A stretch of 64,000 bases of DNA from Phycisphaerae bacterium. Its GTDB lineage: Bacteria; Chloroflexota; Anaerolineae; 4572-78; J111. This document shows positions 44,866-53,932 of this stretch, piece after piece. Positions within the stretch are counted from its first letter, which is position 1. The number at the start of each line of letters is the position of its first letter. The stretch spans positions 1 to 64,000 of the forward strand of contig JANQQF010000090.1 in NCBI GenBank assembly GCA_028285035.1, written 5' to 3'. A program made the translations under genes and the position numbers. Below the pieces are notes generated by a model that worked only from the letters and a program-made list of their open reading frames with translations, was not told the origin of the DNA and did not search any database.

Positions 44866-44988
44866 ATAATCGAGCTATTGCCCAAATAATAACATCAATT
44901 TTACACATCGTCAAAAAGCACCTACTTAACTGTTATCGCCCTAATTTTGACTTTGTAGTTATTGACTCGATAATAATGCTAGAGATCC

Positions 44989-45336
44989 TTGTTTCATTAC
45001 GCCTCGCCTCTTATTGTTCTATCTGGTAGTTACCCTAAAGACTTAAGCCAAAGACAAATGCTTTATATTGCGCTGGGGTTATACATCCTCAATTTAATCG
45101 TTGGATTTTTTGTGCAGGTCACTCGCTTTAAGCTGGGGTGGTTCCATCATGCCCTTTATTTTGTCGTATTTTTGAGCGCGATTATTGCTATGCTCGTAAC
45201 ATTTCAGCCAATGTTATTAATAACTCTGGTCGCATTAGCCTTGATGCCAAAATCAAAGCCGGGAACTTGGCTTCACCCAACGATTGCATTATGGGGGGGT
45301 GTCGGGTATATTCTCACCCTATCAATCAAACTTTAG
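44989..45336 (+). CDS. small membrane protein of unknown function
   Basis: A 115-residue protein with three hydrophobic segments (about 25-42, 52-68 and 70-112) and no recognised motif. The start is uncertain: the frame opens with TTG 44989 without a clear SD, and the first in-frame ATG is 45058. It ends 12 bases before the nitroreductase gene, so it probably belongs to the same operon as the polyketide synthase. Confidence 0.55.
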   Translation: MFHYASPLIVLSGSYPKDLSQRQMLYIALGLYILNLIVGFFVQVTRFKLGWFHHALYFVVFLSAIIAMLVTFQPMLLITLVALALMPKSKPGTWLHPTIALWGGVGYILTLSIKL

Positions 45337-45348
45337 AGTCAATACTAA

Positions 45349-46143
45349 ATGGACCTTTTAGAAGCAATTCGAACCCGTCGCACAACAAATGGGGCCTTCA
45401 AACCCGATCCAGTAACGTTAGAGCACCAACATCTTTTAGTTGAGGTCGCGAGCCGTGCCCCTAGCCACTTTAACTCACAACCTTGGCGTTTTATCTTAAT
45501 TGATGACCCAGATATTCGAACACAAATTGCTGAGATAGGTGGGCGCACGATGCGCGAATTAATTGGAGGCGGACGTTTCTTTGAGCGATACCGCAAGTAT
45601 TTTCGTTTCTCTGCTGAGGAGATGGAGCAGCGTCGAGATGGCATTTTTATTGACAAAATGCCGCTCCCCCTTCGCCCTTTCATCAACAAGGTTTTCAGTG
45701 GTCAAGCCTTGGGTGTAATGAACAAACTAGGCGTGCCCCGCCTGCTCGGTGAAGATAATCGTAAACTCATTGCAAATAGCCCTCTCATTCTGGCTTGTCT
45801 CTTGACAAAAGATGAGTACATGCCCGAAGATCTTTCTGGGTTCTATTGTGTTTTGTCACTCGGGATGGCGGTAGAGCATATCTGGCTTACGTGTGGTAGT
45901 ATCGGAATGGGTATTCAATTTATCAGCACCCCGATGGAAATTGATGGGGCTTGGGACGAGTTGAAGCAGATACTCCAGGTCCCAGATGATTTAGAGTTAA
46001 TGGCGCTCTATCGACTAGGCTATCTCCCCGATGATCAACAACGCCCGCGCATCGATTGGCAGAGTAGTCAGCGGAAACGGCTTTCGCAATTTGTTTATCG
46101 CAACCATTGTCAACAACCAGAAGTTGATGAGGTCGGCAAATGA
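45349..46143 (+). CDS. nitroreductase family flavoprotein
   Basis: A 264-residue FMN-dependent oxidoreductase of the nitroreductase fold. The FMN phosphate-binding start [12 protein letters not shown] and the [16 protein letters not shown] motif are clear. It is longer than most members: an insertion of about 60 residues near 75-150 separates the FMN-binding halves. Its stop overlaps the next ATG in ATGA (46140-46143), so it is translationally coupled to the polyketide synthase gene and may reduce a step of the same product. Confidence 0.85.
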   Translation: MDLLEAIRTRRTTNGAFKPDPVTLEHQHLLVEVASRAPSHFNSQPWRFILIDDPDIRTQIAEIGGRTMRELIGGGRFFERYRKYFRFSAEEMEQRRDGIFIDKMPLPLRPFINKVFSGQALGVMNKLGVPRLLGEDNRKLIANSPLILACLLTKDEYMPEDLSGFYCVLSLGMAVEHIWLTCGSIGMGIQFISTPMEIDGAWDELKQILQVPDDLELMALYRLGYLPDDQQRPRIDWQSSQRKRLSQFVYRNHCQQPEVDEVGK

Positions 46144-47192
46144 GCCAATTATCTCCCACGATAGAAGGCGTAGGCACAGCAGTTCCTAACCACACCATCA
46201 CCCAAGCAGAGGCCAAAGACTTTGCCGCCAAAATATTTCAATCAGGCTTCAAAAATCTTGATCGATTACTGCCATTGTTTGACAACACCCTGATTGAAAA
46301 CCGCTACTTAGCTCAACCCCAAAGTTGGTACGGCGAACCTCACAAGTTTCCAGAAACGAATGACCTATATGAAACGATCGCCTTTGATTTATCATTGAAA
46401 GCAGCCCAACAAGCTTTGGCTGAAGCCGAGATACCACCTGAGAATGTTGGGGCCGTGGTCTTTGTTTCGACAACGGGGATCACCACACCAAGTTTAGATA
46501 GCAAGCTGATTCAAGCGTTAGGCCTATCTCCACAAACGATCCGTCTACCTATTTGGGGATTAGGGTGTGCTGGTGGTGTTGCTGGTGTAGCCAGAGCGGC
46601 TGATATAGCTCGAACAACGCTGGAAAAGGCTGTTCTTCTGGTTACAGTCGAATTATGCACCTTAACCTTTCAGGTGAATGATTTTTCAAAATCCAATCTC
46701 GTAGCGACTAGTTTATTTGGAGATGGCGCCGCTGCTGTTGTTATCAAAATGGGTGGGCAGGGGCCAGAAATTTTGGGGAATTACAGTCACTTGTTTGATA
46801 ACTCTGAAGATATTATGGGCTGGGATGTGGTTGAAATGGGGTTAAAGGTACGATTTGCTCGCAGTATTCCAGCACTCGTTGAGCAATATATGCCCAATCT
46901 TATCGCCGAAGCTTGTCAAGCTTGGCAAATTAGCCAGCCTGAAATTCATCACTATGTGGCCCATCCTGGTGGACCAAAAGTGCTTGATGCCTACGCCGGC
47001 AGCCTTGACTTAACAGCTCAACATTTCAATACAGCCTACGAAATTTTGCGACAACACGGCAATATGTCCAGTGTTACTGTTTTATTTGTCCTCAAACTGT
47101 TTTTGCAAACGACAAAACGTCAAAACCAATATGGGCTAATGCTGGCACTTGGCCCAGGGTTTAGTGCGGAACAACTTCTATTTCGGTGGTAG
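46140..47192 (+). CDS. type III polyketide synthase (chalcone/alkylresorcinol synthase-like)
   Basis: A 350-residue homodimeric enzyme that condenses acyl-CoA with malonyl-CoA. The catalytic triad is visible as Cys in GLGCAGG, His in AHPGGPKV and Asn in HGNMSSVT. The nearest architecture is the alkylresorcinol or alkylpyrone group (SrsA/BpsA), since an ICMT-like methyltransferase gene follows directly, as in srsAB and bpsAB. Products are therefore expected to be phenolic lipids. The chain length of the starter cannot be read. Confidence 0.93.
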   Translation: MSQLSPTIEGVGTAVPNHTITQAEAKDFAAKIFQSGFKNLDRLLPLFDNTLIENRYLAQPQSWYGEPHKFPETNDLYETIAFDLSLKAAQQALAEAEIPPENVGAVVFVSTTGITTPSLDSKLIQALGLSPQTIRLPIWGLGCAGGVAGVARAADIARTTLEKAVLLVTVELCTLTFQVNDFSKSNLVATSLFGDGAAAVVIKMGGQGPEILGNYSHLFDNSEDIMGWDVVEMGLKVRFARSIPALVEQYMPNLIAEACQAWQISQPEIHHYVAHPGGPKVLDAYAGSLDLTAQHFNTAYEILRQHGNMSSVTVLFVLKLFLQTTKRQNQYGLMLALGPGFSAEQLLFRW

Positions 47193-47194
47193 CT

Positions 47195-47710
47195 ATGGGA
47201 AAACAACTATTTTTTGGAATGATAGGCCTACTTATCATCCAACGCCTCACAGAACTACGACTGGCCAAACAAAATGAACAAAAAGCCCGGGCGGCGGGGG
47301 CAAAAGAATACGGGGCAGAGCACTATCCGCTGTTTTTTGTGTTACACATCGGTTGGTTTGTTGGCTGGATAAGTGAAGCTATCATTCGGGGCATCCATCC
47401 AACACGATTATGGCCACTTTGGTTTTGCTTCTTCAGTGTGGCTCAGCTCCTACGTTACTGGGCCATTACCACCTTAGGTTCAGCTTGGAACACACGCGTC
47501 TTGATAATCCCCAATCAACCACGTATCCAAGGTGGCCCCTACCGCTTTATGGATCACCCTAACTATCTCGCTGTAATCATTGAATTAGCAATGGTGCCGC
47601 TGATGTTTCGTGCTTGGATTACCACAACAATCGCCTCCATATTCAATGCCATCCTTTTGCTTGGCATCCGCATTCCAGCTGAGGAACGGGCTTTAGAAAA
47701 ACTAGATTGA
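47195..47710 (+). CDS. isoprenylcysteine carboxyl methyltransferase-like membrane protein
   Basis: A 171-residue integral membrane protein with four to five helices and the ICMT/PEMT-type SAM-binding ending PYRFMDHPNYLAVIIEL, followed by EERALEKL. In srsB/bpsB operons this protein O-methylates the phenolic product of a type III polyketide synthase. ATG 47195 begins three bases after the synthase stop codon (47190-47192), so it is tightly coupled. It ends convergently, 14 bases before the ROK gene. Confidence 0.88.
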   Translation: MGKQLFFGMIGLLIIQRLTELRLAKQNEQKARAAGAKEYGAEHYPLFFVLHIGWFVGWISEAIIRGIHPTRLWPLWFCFFSVAQLLRYWAITTLGSAWNTRVLIIPNQPRIQGGPYRFMDHPNYLAVIIELAMVPLMFRAWITTTIASIFNAILLLGIRIPAEERALEKLD

Positions 47711-47724
47711 CTACCCGATCCTGC

Positions 47725-48681
47725 TCAACTTTCGGCAAATGCCATTGCCGCTGCTCCAATAATTCCCAAATCACCACCAAGCTCCGACAACACTAAAATA
47801 TCATCGGTCAGCATTTCTGGCTGCGTATGTTCACGCATTCCTCGGTCAACGTGGTCCATAATTAAGGGACCAATTTGGGTTAAACCGCCCCCAATCACAA
47901 CTCGTTCAGGGTTGAGCATCTGAATAATCATCGATATCCCAACCCCACCATAATAGCCTGCATCGCGCAATATATCCAAGGCTAATTGGTCACCCTTTTC
48001 GGCTGCCGTGGTCACCGCCTCGCCACTCATCCGCCTACCGTCTTTTGGCCGCTGTAATATCGTTTCTCGGCCCGCCTCAATTGCCTCGTTGACCATCCGC
48101 GAAATACCAACACCGCTAGCGTAGGCCATAATGCAGCCATCCTTACCACAACTACAGCGTCCTCCCCCAATTTGGACAACCGTATGTCCTAGCTCCCCCG
48201 CCATCCCATGATGCCCAACATATCGTCTGCCATCGGTAATGATCCCAATACCATATCCGGTACTTATCGTGACATAGACCATATGCTGTGTACCCCGTCC
48301 TGCGCCATATCGATGTTCAGCCAAAGCCCCCAGATTGGCGTCATTGTCAAGGTACACCCGCTGTTTTGTTCGGTCAGCGACCACATCACGTAGAGGATAG
48401 TGATCCCAAGCAGGCAGGTTAGAGCTGGTCAAAACAACCCCGGCTGGACCATTGGTATTCCCCCCAAACCCAAGCCCAATGGCCTCAATTTCCGTGACTG
48501 ATACTCCTGCCTCTCTTAAGACAGCTTGATAAGCCATAACAACGGCATCAATCACCACCTCGGGTTCTTGCTCAGAATGAGCCTGTGTCCGAAAACGGGC
48601 TAACATGTTTCCAGCCTGATTCATCACCCCAGCGGCAATTTTGGTTCCTCCTACATCAATACCAATAGCATATGGCTTCAT
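47725..48681 (-). CDS. ROK family sugar kinase (glucokinase-like)
   Basis: A 318-residue ATP-dependent sugar kinase. Phosphate-binding GIDVGGTKIAAGV, DNDANLGALAEH and the ROK zinc motif CSCGKDGCIMAYAS are present. Residues GGELGHTVVQIGGG hold the active-site environment. It most likely phosphorylates glucose or a related hexose; NagK- or mannokinase-type specificity cannot be excluded. ATG 48681 is preferred because GGGGG lies upstream; a GTG-like extension to 48699 is unsupported. Confidence 0.93.
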   Translation of the reverse strand: MKPYAIGIDVGGTKIAAGVMNQAGNMLARFRTQAHSEQEPEVVIDAVVMAYQAVLREAGVSVTEIEAIGLGFGGNTNGPAGVVLTSSNLPAWDHYPLRDVVADRTKQRVYLDNDANLGALAEHRYGAGRGTQHMVYVTISTGYGIGIITDGRRYVGHHGMAGELGHTVVQIGGGRCSCGKDGCIMAYASGVGISRMVNEAIEAGRETILQRPKDGRRMSGEAVTTAAEKGDQLALDILRDAGYYGGVGISMIIQMLNPERVVIGGGLTQIGPLIMDHVDRGMREHTQPEMLTDDILVLSELGGDLGIIGAAAMAFAES

Positions 48682-49028
48682 AAAGATACCCCCTATCATA
48701 ATTTACGATTTTAGATTTATGATTAGACCCATTAGTATGCCAAAGGCTAGCTTGATTAAGCAAAACAAAAAACAGAGTGTTCACTCTAATGAACATTTTA
48801 ATGCTGGTCGACATAAACTCTACAAACCCTAAGAACGCTAAGAACAGTACAAACTTATCCAATTTGCTCTATCAATGTGCCGTGATTATGATTGATTTTC
48901 TTTAATACAAATTTCGGCAATAACCAACAAAGGTGTGAGCAGTATTCCACTGCTTCTGGAAAAGCACTGATAACTAAGAGAACTCACTAAATTCACAAAA
49001 CAATTTACATAACAAAGGTGTGATTCTT
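48682..49028. other. intergenic region with a 13-base direct repeat
   Basis: About 350 bases without a gene. AACAAAGGTGTGA occurs at 48926-48938 and again at 49011-49023. The second copy contains the SD (AAGGTG) of the quinone oxidoreductase gene, while the first has no gene behind it. A short AGCAG/CTGCT pair follows the first copy. Confidence 0.5.
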
Positions 49029-50018
49029 ATGAAAGCAATTGTCATCCAAACCGAGCAAGAAGGCAACCCTGTACAGTGGCAGGAGGTGCCAGATCCAGCT
49101 TATGGTCCCGAAGAAGTTCTGGTCGATATTTATGCGAGCGCACTCAATCGAGCTGATCTATCACAACGAGCGGGCAATTACCCACCTCCCCCAGGCGCAT
49201 CCGACATTTTGGGTCTGGAAATGGCAGGACGGATTGCAGCAGTAGGTGACAATGTAACGAACTGGCAGGTGGGGGACCGAGTATGTGCCTTGATTACGGG
49301 CGGGGGCTACGCCGAGAAAGTCAATGTACCACACCAAATGTTAATCCCCATTCCTCAGGGCTGGTCTTTTGAGCAAGCAGCCGCTATTCCCGAGGTCTTT
49401 TTCACAGCCTATGTCAATCTTTTTATGGAGGCGGGGTTACAGCCTGGGGAAACCATTCTCATTCACGGTGGGGCTAGTGGGGTTGGTACAGCTGGCATTC
49501 AGATGGCGCATCAAGCCGGGTGTAAGGTCTTGGTCACAGCGGGAACCGATGAAAAGACGGCTCGCTGTAAAGAACTGGGGGCCGATATCGCTATCAATTA
49601 CAAAAATGAGGATTTTGCCGAGCAGGTTTTAGCTCACACAGATGGTAAAGGGGTTGATGTCATTTTAGACATGGTGGGCGCACCCTACTTAGAGCGAAAC
49701 ATAAAATTATTGAAGCGCCGTGGCCGAATAGTCTTTATCGCCTTTTTGGGTGGTCCCCAAGCTGAAATTCACATCGGAGCCTTAATGGTCAAACGATTAC
49801 GTTTAATTGGTTCAGTCCTACGGTCTCGCTCATTGGAAGAGAAAATTGAAATCAAACAACGTTTCCTTGATCAATTTTGGTCACAACTCATTGATGGGAC
49901 TATTCAGCCGATTATTGACACAGTTTACCCCATCGAACAGACCAATGAAGCTCACCAATATATGGAAGCTAACAAAAACATTGGGAAGATCATTCTGAAA
50001 GTGCGAGAAGAAGATTAG
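49029..50018 (+). CDS. zinc-independent NADPH:quinone oxidoreductase (PIG3-like)
   Basis: A 329-residue medium-chain dehydrogenase/reductase without zinc ligands. The quinone oxidoreductase/PIG3 signature NRADLSQRAGNYPPPPGASD is present, along with the nucleotide-binding IHGGASGVGTAGIQMAHQAG. ATG 49029 (MKAIVIQTE) has AAGGTG about nine bases upstream; the 49020 ATT/ATG reading adds three unlikely residues. The gene appears monocistronic, with an inverted repeat before the next unit. Confidence 0.93.
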   Translation: MKAIVIQTEQEGNPVQWQEVPDPAYGPEEVLVDIYASALNRADLSQRAGNYPPPPGASDILGLEMAGRIAAVGDNVTNWQVGDRVCALITGGGYAEKVNVPHQMLIPIPQGWSFEQAAAIPEVFFTAYVNLFMEAGLQPGETILIHGGASGVGTAGIQMAHQAGCKVLVTAGTDEKTARCKELGADIAINYKNEDFAEQVLAHTDGKGVDVILDMVGAPYLERNIKLLKRRGRIVFIAFLGGPQAEIHIGALMVKRLRLIGSVLRSRSLEEKIEIKQRFLDQFWSQLIDGTIQPIIDTVYPIEQTNEAHQYMEANKNIGKIILKVREED

Positions 50019-50159
50019 ATCGAATAATCGAGGGTAATGTCTAACTGGTTACACAACATTTTGTGGATCAAACCAAGAAGACCCTGATGATCTTCATTTC
50101 TTTTAGCCCAATCGACCCTATCCATAGTATAATCCCGTCGCATTAACCAACTTAAGGGC

Positions 50160-50192
50160 GTCACAGTTTAAAATTAGAGAAAAAACTGTGAC
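50160..50192. promoter_or_regulatory. 10-bp inverted repeat upstream of the OCD-MttB operon
   Basis: GTCACAGTTT (50160-50169) and AAACTGTGAC (50183-50192), perfectly complementary with a 13-base AT-rich spacer. Downstream, TTGACA (50203-50208) and TATAAA (50229-50234) are separated by 20 bases, longer than ideal. The inverted repeat could be the operator for this promoter. Confidence 0.45.
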
Positions 50193-50285
50193 ACCTCAAG
50201 GTTTGACAGTTTATTCCCTCAAAATTTCTATAAAAATAAACCGCCAAACACTTGACTCTACATCCAATGAAGGAGACTTTGTATA

Positions 50286-51302
50286 GTGGCTGGAATTGAA
50301 ATTCTCTTCTTGTCTAAAGAAGATATCGATGCCTTGGAGCTTGATTTGCAGGAGGTAATGGATGCAATCGAGCTGGGGCTAAAAGCGCACGGCGAACAAA
50401 AGGTGATTATGCCCTCAAAGGATCACCTTGCCCTCGATTACCCTGAAAAGCTGTTCAACATTCTGAAAGGATACGTCGAACCAGCCAATGTCGCTGGCGT
50501 CAAAGTGATTGGTGATTTCCACGGCAACTACAAACACGATCTCCCTTCTGAATTGGCCCTTGTCACCCTCTATCGCCCCGAAACCGGTGCCCCCTTCTGT
50601 ATTCTCGATGGCACACTAACCACCTGGATGCGCACAGGGGCGGTTACGGCTGTTGGGGCCAAATACCTAGCCAATGAAAAACCTCGTGTCTTGGGGCACA
50701 TCGGTGCTCGGGGGACAGCCTGGTATAACGTTGCGATGATGGACCTGATCTTCGATTTTGAGGAGATTCGTGTCACCAGCCGTCGTCCCGAGTCACGGGA
50801 GCGATTCGCAGACCAAATGACCAAGCGTCTTGGCAAAAAAGTCATCGTCGAAGAAACAACAGAGGCGACAGTCAAAGACGCGGATGTCATTATTGATGCT
50901 TCACGCCTGCTAGAACATCAAGTTTTGGTCAAAGATGAGTGGGTCAAACCAGGAGCATTGATTCAACCCTATGGGGCCGTTCTCTCCGTAGCCCCTAGTC
51001 TGCCAACGGGCGTGGACAAAATGCTCGTGGATGACTGGAACCAATGTAAGAAATCACAGTATGGTCAATTTGCGGGCATGATCCAATCTGGTGATCTTCG
51101 TGATGAGCATATTTACGGCGAAATCGGCGAAGTCGTCGCAGGTATCAAACCGGGGCGCGAGTCACAAGATGAACGTATTCTCTTTTGGCATAAAGGCTTT
51201 GCCATCAGTGATATTATGATTGGTAATTTAGCCTATCAAAAGGCCAAAGAAAAAGGTATCGGCACAGTGCTACCCTATTACAGCAGACCGCAGGATATGT
51301 AA
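50286..51302 (+). CDS. ornithine cyclodeaminase/mu-crystallin family protein
   Basis: A 338-residue NAD(P)-binding protein of the OCD/mu-crystallin family, whose members deaminate or reduce amino and imino acids. Seen are the substrate-site KDHLALDYPEK, the WMRTGAVTAVGAKYLA block and a C-terminal GEVVAGIKPGR. The nucleotide-binding loop is GHIGARGTA instead of the usual GxGxQA, which may change cofactor use. GTG 50286 has AAGGAGA seven bases upstream. Its stop shares one base with the start of the MttB-like gene (TAATG), so the two proteins are made together. Confidence 0.85.
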   Translation: MAGIEILFLSKEDIDALELDLQEVMDAIELGLKAHGEQKVIMPSKDHLALDYPEKLFNILKGYVEPANVAGVKVIGDFHGNYKHDLPSELALVTLYRPETGAPFCILDGTLTTWMRTGAVTAVGAKYLANEKPRVLGHIGARGTAWYNVAMMDLIFDFEEIRVTSRRPESRERFADQMTKRLGKKVIVEETTEATVKDADVIIDASRLLEHQVLVKDEWVKPGALIQPYGAVLSVAPSLPTGVDKMLVDDWNQCKKSQYGQFAGMIQSGDLRDEHIYGEIGEVVAGIKPGRESQDERILFWHKGFAISDIMIGNLAYQKAKEKGIGTVLPYYSRPQDM

Positions 51303-52813
51303 TGGCTCGTCGCCGTCGCCGTTCCAACCAACCGACACCAGCACCGAGCACAAAATCTTACTCACGGACGATTCCACTAACACCAACTCGCTTTGGCCTC
51401 TTTGCCGATAGCCAAATCCAAAAACTACACGAAGCATCATTAACAATTTTATCACAAACAGGCATTCGCTTTCTTAGCCCGAAAGCGATTGCCTATTTTG
51501 CACAGAGCGAGGCCCGTATCGAGGATAACCGGGTTTATTTGTCTCCAGCCTTGGTCGAACAGGCTCTACAGCAAGCCCCCAGCCAATACACACTAAACGC
51601 TCGCATCCCTGAAAATACGGTGACTTTGGGAAATGATACGTGTGTGGTGATGCCAGGGGGTGGACCACCCTATGTTCTTGATCTTGAGAACACACGTCGC
51701 CCCGGCACGCTGGCGGATATGGAGAACTTTACCAAGCTCACGGCGATATCCCCAGAGATACACGTCGTGGCTCGCAAATCGGTCGAGGCGCAGGATGTCC
51801 CAGTGCCCATTCGCCATTTGGCCTGCTGGTACGCCGCTTTGACATTGGCTGACAAGCCGATTCAATCTGGCTTCGTGGGGGGACAAGCTGAGGCTGAAGA
51901 TGCGTTGGCGATGTTGGCCGTAGTTTTTGGTGGCGAAGACAAACTCAATGACTATCCGGTGGCCCAATGCAGCGTCAATGTTAACAGTCCCTTGCAATAT
52001 GACACGCCGATGCTGGAAAGTCTCATCACCTTTGCGCAATTTGGTCAGCCTGTTCTGATTAGCCCCTTTGTGATGGCTGGTGTGACGGGACCGACAACCT
52101 TGGCCGGGACCTTGGCGCAACAAAATGCGGAGGTACTGGCAGGCGTTGTGCTAACCCAGCTGATCCGACCGGGCACCCCTGTGCTGTATGGCTCAGCCTC
52201 AAGCAACATTGATATGCGGAATGGCAATCCAGCCATCGGCAGCCCAGAATCAGCCATCAACATCGCGGTGTGCGCGCAACTGGCTCGCTATTACGGCCTA
52301 CCCTGCCGAGGGGGCGGGGCGCTGACCGACTCACTCATTCCCGATGCCCAGAGCAACTACGAGCGAATGTTCACCCTGATGACCAGTATCTTAAGCGGGG
52401 TGAATTATATGATGCAGGGCGTCGGTATTTTGGAGTCATACCTAACCATCAGTTATGAACAGTTTGTCATTGATCTCGATTTGTTAGCGATGGTGGGAGC
52501 CTTGGCTGAACCGATCGAAATTTCCTCTGAAACGTTAGCCTTGGATACCATCGATGCGGTAGGCCCGGGCGGACACTTTTTGGAAGCTGATCACACCATT
52601 CGGCACTATCGCGATGCCCACTTTATCCCAAAAATAGGGTTGCGTCAACCTTATGAGCAGTGGGAAGCCGAAGGGTCTAGGGATGCGCGACAACGAGCGA
52701 ATGAGCGTTGTCGTGAAATGTTAGAGGCCTATCAGCAACCAGCTATGGATACAGATGTGGCCGACAAGCTGTACAATTTTGTTGAGCGCCGAAAAGCGCA
52801 ATTGTTATCGTAA
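51302..52813 (+). CDS. MttB (trimethylamine methyltransferase) family protein, non-Pyl
   Basis: A 503-residue member of the MttB superfamily, which in characterised cases transfers a methyl group from a quaternary or tertiary amine to a corrinoid protein. A basic N-terminal stretch (ARRRRRS) is followed by the TIM-barrel with VVMPGGGPPYVLD, LISPFVMAGVTGPTTLAG and YYGLPCRGGGALTDS. The frame is uninterrupted, so pyrrolysine is not used, as in glycine-betaine MtgB and other non-Pyl relatives. No cognate corrinoid protein gene is in this window. The substrate is unknown; association with the OCD-like gene suggests a methylated amino acid or betaine. Confidence 0.87.
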   Translation: MARRRRRSNQPTPAPSTKSYSRTIPLTPTRFGLFADSQIQKLHEASLTILSQTGIRFLSPKAIAYFAQSEARIEDNRVYLSPALVEQALQQAPSQYTLNARIPENTVTLGNDTCVVMPGGGPPYVLDLENTRRPGTLADMENFTKLTAISPEIHVVARKSVEAQDVPVPIRHLACWYAALTLADKPIQSGFVGGQAEAEDALAMLAVVFGGEDKLNDYPVAQCSVNVNSPLQYDTPMLESLITFAQFGQPVLISPFVMAGVTGPTTLAGTLAQQNAEVLAGVVLTQLIRPGTPVLYGSASSNIDMRNGNPAIGSPESAINIAVCAQLARYYGLPCRGGGALTDSLIPDAQSNYERMFTLMTSILSGVNYMMQGVGILESYLTISYEQFVIDLDLLAMVGALAEPIEISSETLALDTIDAVGPGGHFLEADHTIRHYRDAHFIPKIGLRQPYEQWEAEGSRDARQRANERCREMLEAYQQPAMDTDVADKLYNFVERRKAQLLS

Positions 52814-52867
52814 TTAGGTCGATTACCTCGACTTATCAATCAAAAATCCCAATTCAGGAGTAGGAGA

Positions 52868-53689
52868 ATGGATCTCACTAGTCTTATGGAAACGATTCAA
52901 AACTTGGTTTTGAATTATGGTCTTAACCTTATCTGGGCGATTATCATTTTTATTGTTGGTCGCTGGGCGGCTGGCGTTTTGTCAGGTTGGGTTAAGAAAG
53001 CAATGGACCGAACTGATGTCAGTGCCACATTGGCTCGCTTCGTTAGCACCTTGGTTTATTACGGTATTTTGGCCTTTGCCATCATTGCTGCATTTGAGCG
53101 TCTTGGTGTTGAAACCACCTCATTTGTAGCCATTGTTGGGGCAGCTGGTTTAGCGATTGGTCTAGCCTTACAAGGATCATTAGCCAACTTCGCGGCAGGG
53201 GTACTTATCCTCTTTTTCCGTCCCTTCAAAGTTGATGACCTGGTCGAAGTATCTGGAATTTTTGGACGGATTGAAGATATCCAGGTGTTCAACACCATCC
53301 TTTTGACCCTCGATCACAAAACTGTCATTATGCCCAACTCCCAAGTAACCAGCGGACATATCACCAATTACTCTAAAAAAGGGTTTGTTCGTGTCGATTT
53401 GGTCTTTGGCATTGGTTATGGGGATGACTTACTCAAAGCCAAAGGTGTCCTTCAAGAAATCGCTGACGGGCATCCGAAGGTACGTCAAGAACCTGCCCCT
53501 GAAATATCAGTGATGGAGTTAGGTGATAATAGTGTCAACTTTGCCGTTCGGCCTTATGCTGACGCCAATGATTACTGGGATGTCTATTTCGACATAACCG
53601 AACAAGTCAAACTTCGCTTTGACGAAGAAGGTATCAGCATCCCCTTCCCACAACGAGATGTTCATTTATATCAGGCAGACGTCGCGTAA
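52868..53689 (+). CDS. small-conductance mechanosensitive channel (MscS family)
   Basis: A 273-residue channel with three membrane helices. The pore-lining helix has the Ala/Gly pattern GAAGLAIGLALQGSLANFAAG, split here around GLALQGSLANFAAG, and the cytosolic vestibule begins FFRPFKVDDLVEV. It opens on membrane tension to release solutes at hypo-osmotic shock. An SD AGGAG precedes the ATG. Two hairpins follow its stop. It sits next to the OCD-MttB pair but shows no dedicated link to it. Confidence 0.94.
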   Translation: MDLTSLMETIQNLVLNYGLNLIWAIIIFIVGRWAAGVLSGWVKKAMDRTDVSATLARFVSTLVYYGILAFAIIAAFERLGVETTSFVAIVGAAGLAIGLALQGSLANFAAGVLILFFRPFKVDDLVEVSGIFGRIEDIQVFNTILLTLDHKTVIMPNSQVTSGHITNYSKKGFVRVDLVFGIGYGDDLLKAKGVLQEIADGHPKVRQEPAPEISVMELGDNSVNFAVRPYADANDYWDVYFDITEQVKLRFDEEGISIPFPQRDVHLYQADVA

Positions 53690-53714
53690 CGTTCATTTAT
53701 ATGATTCAACCACT

Positions 53715-53769
53715 CACTCGTACCAATGCAGAGCGTTGGTACGAGTGGTGTGATGTAGAGCATCACACC
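53715..53769 (+). terminator. tandem hairpins after MscS
   Basis: The first stem pairs CACTCGTACCAA (53715-53726) with TTGGTACGAGTG (53736-53747). The second pairs GGTGTGATG with CATCACACC (53747-53769). They abut with no clear T-run; together they probably end the MscS transcript, and the exact mechanism is not clear. Confidence 0.55.
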
Positions 53770-53855
53770 TATTCCTTTGAACTCTAGTTCAATCTATAAT
53801 CTCCCAACGCCTTGCCTCTATCTAAAGTAACAACCATTTCCAAACTATCGTTCGA

Positions 53856-53884
53856 TTGAATCCACCTCCCATTTTTTGTATAAT
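53856..53884 (+). promoter_or_regulatory. promoter for the LysM-PD40 gene
   Basis: TTGAAT (53856-53861), 17 bases, perfect TATAAT (53879-53884). It lies about 50 bases before the start codon. Confidence 0.6.
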
Positions 53885-53932
53885 TCCTTATAAGTAACCA
53901 TTAGCTACGTTTTGTAACAAGGAGGCACGATA

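Larger units (their letters stand above)
44425..44988. other. intergenic regulatory region of the sugar ABC operon
   Basis: About 560 bases with no supported gene. It contains the strong minus-strand promoter (44618-44646), a leader hairpin with TCTCAATT/AATTGAGA arms (44571-44593), and candidate operators at 44663-44674, 44698-44714 and 44852-44865. The leader before the binding-protein start is about 185 nt. Confidence 0.6.

Noticed and set aside
51302..52813. Pyrrolysine-containing MttB
   Set aside because: The frame has no in-frame TAG before the stop, so it is a non-Pyl homologue.
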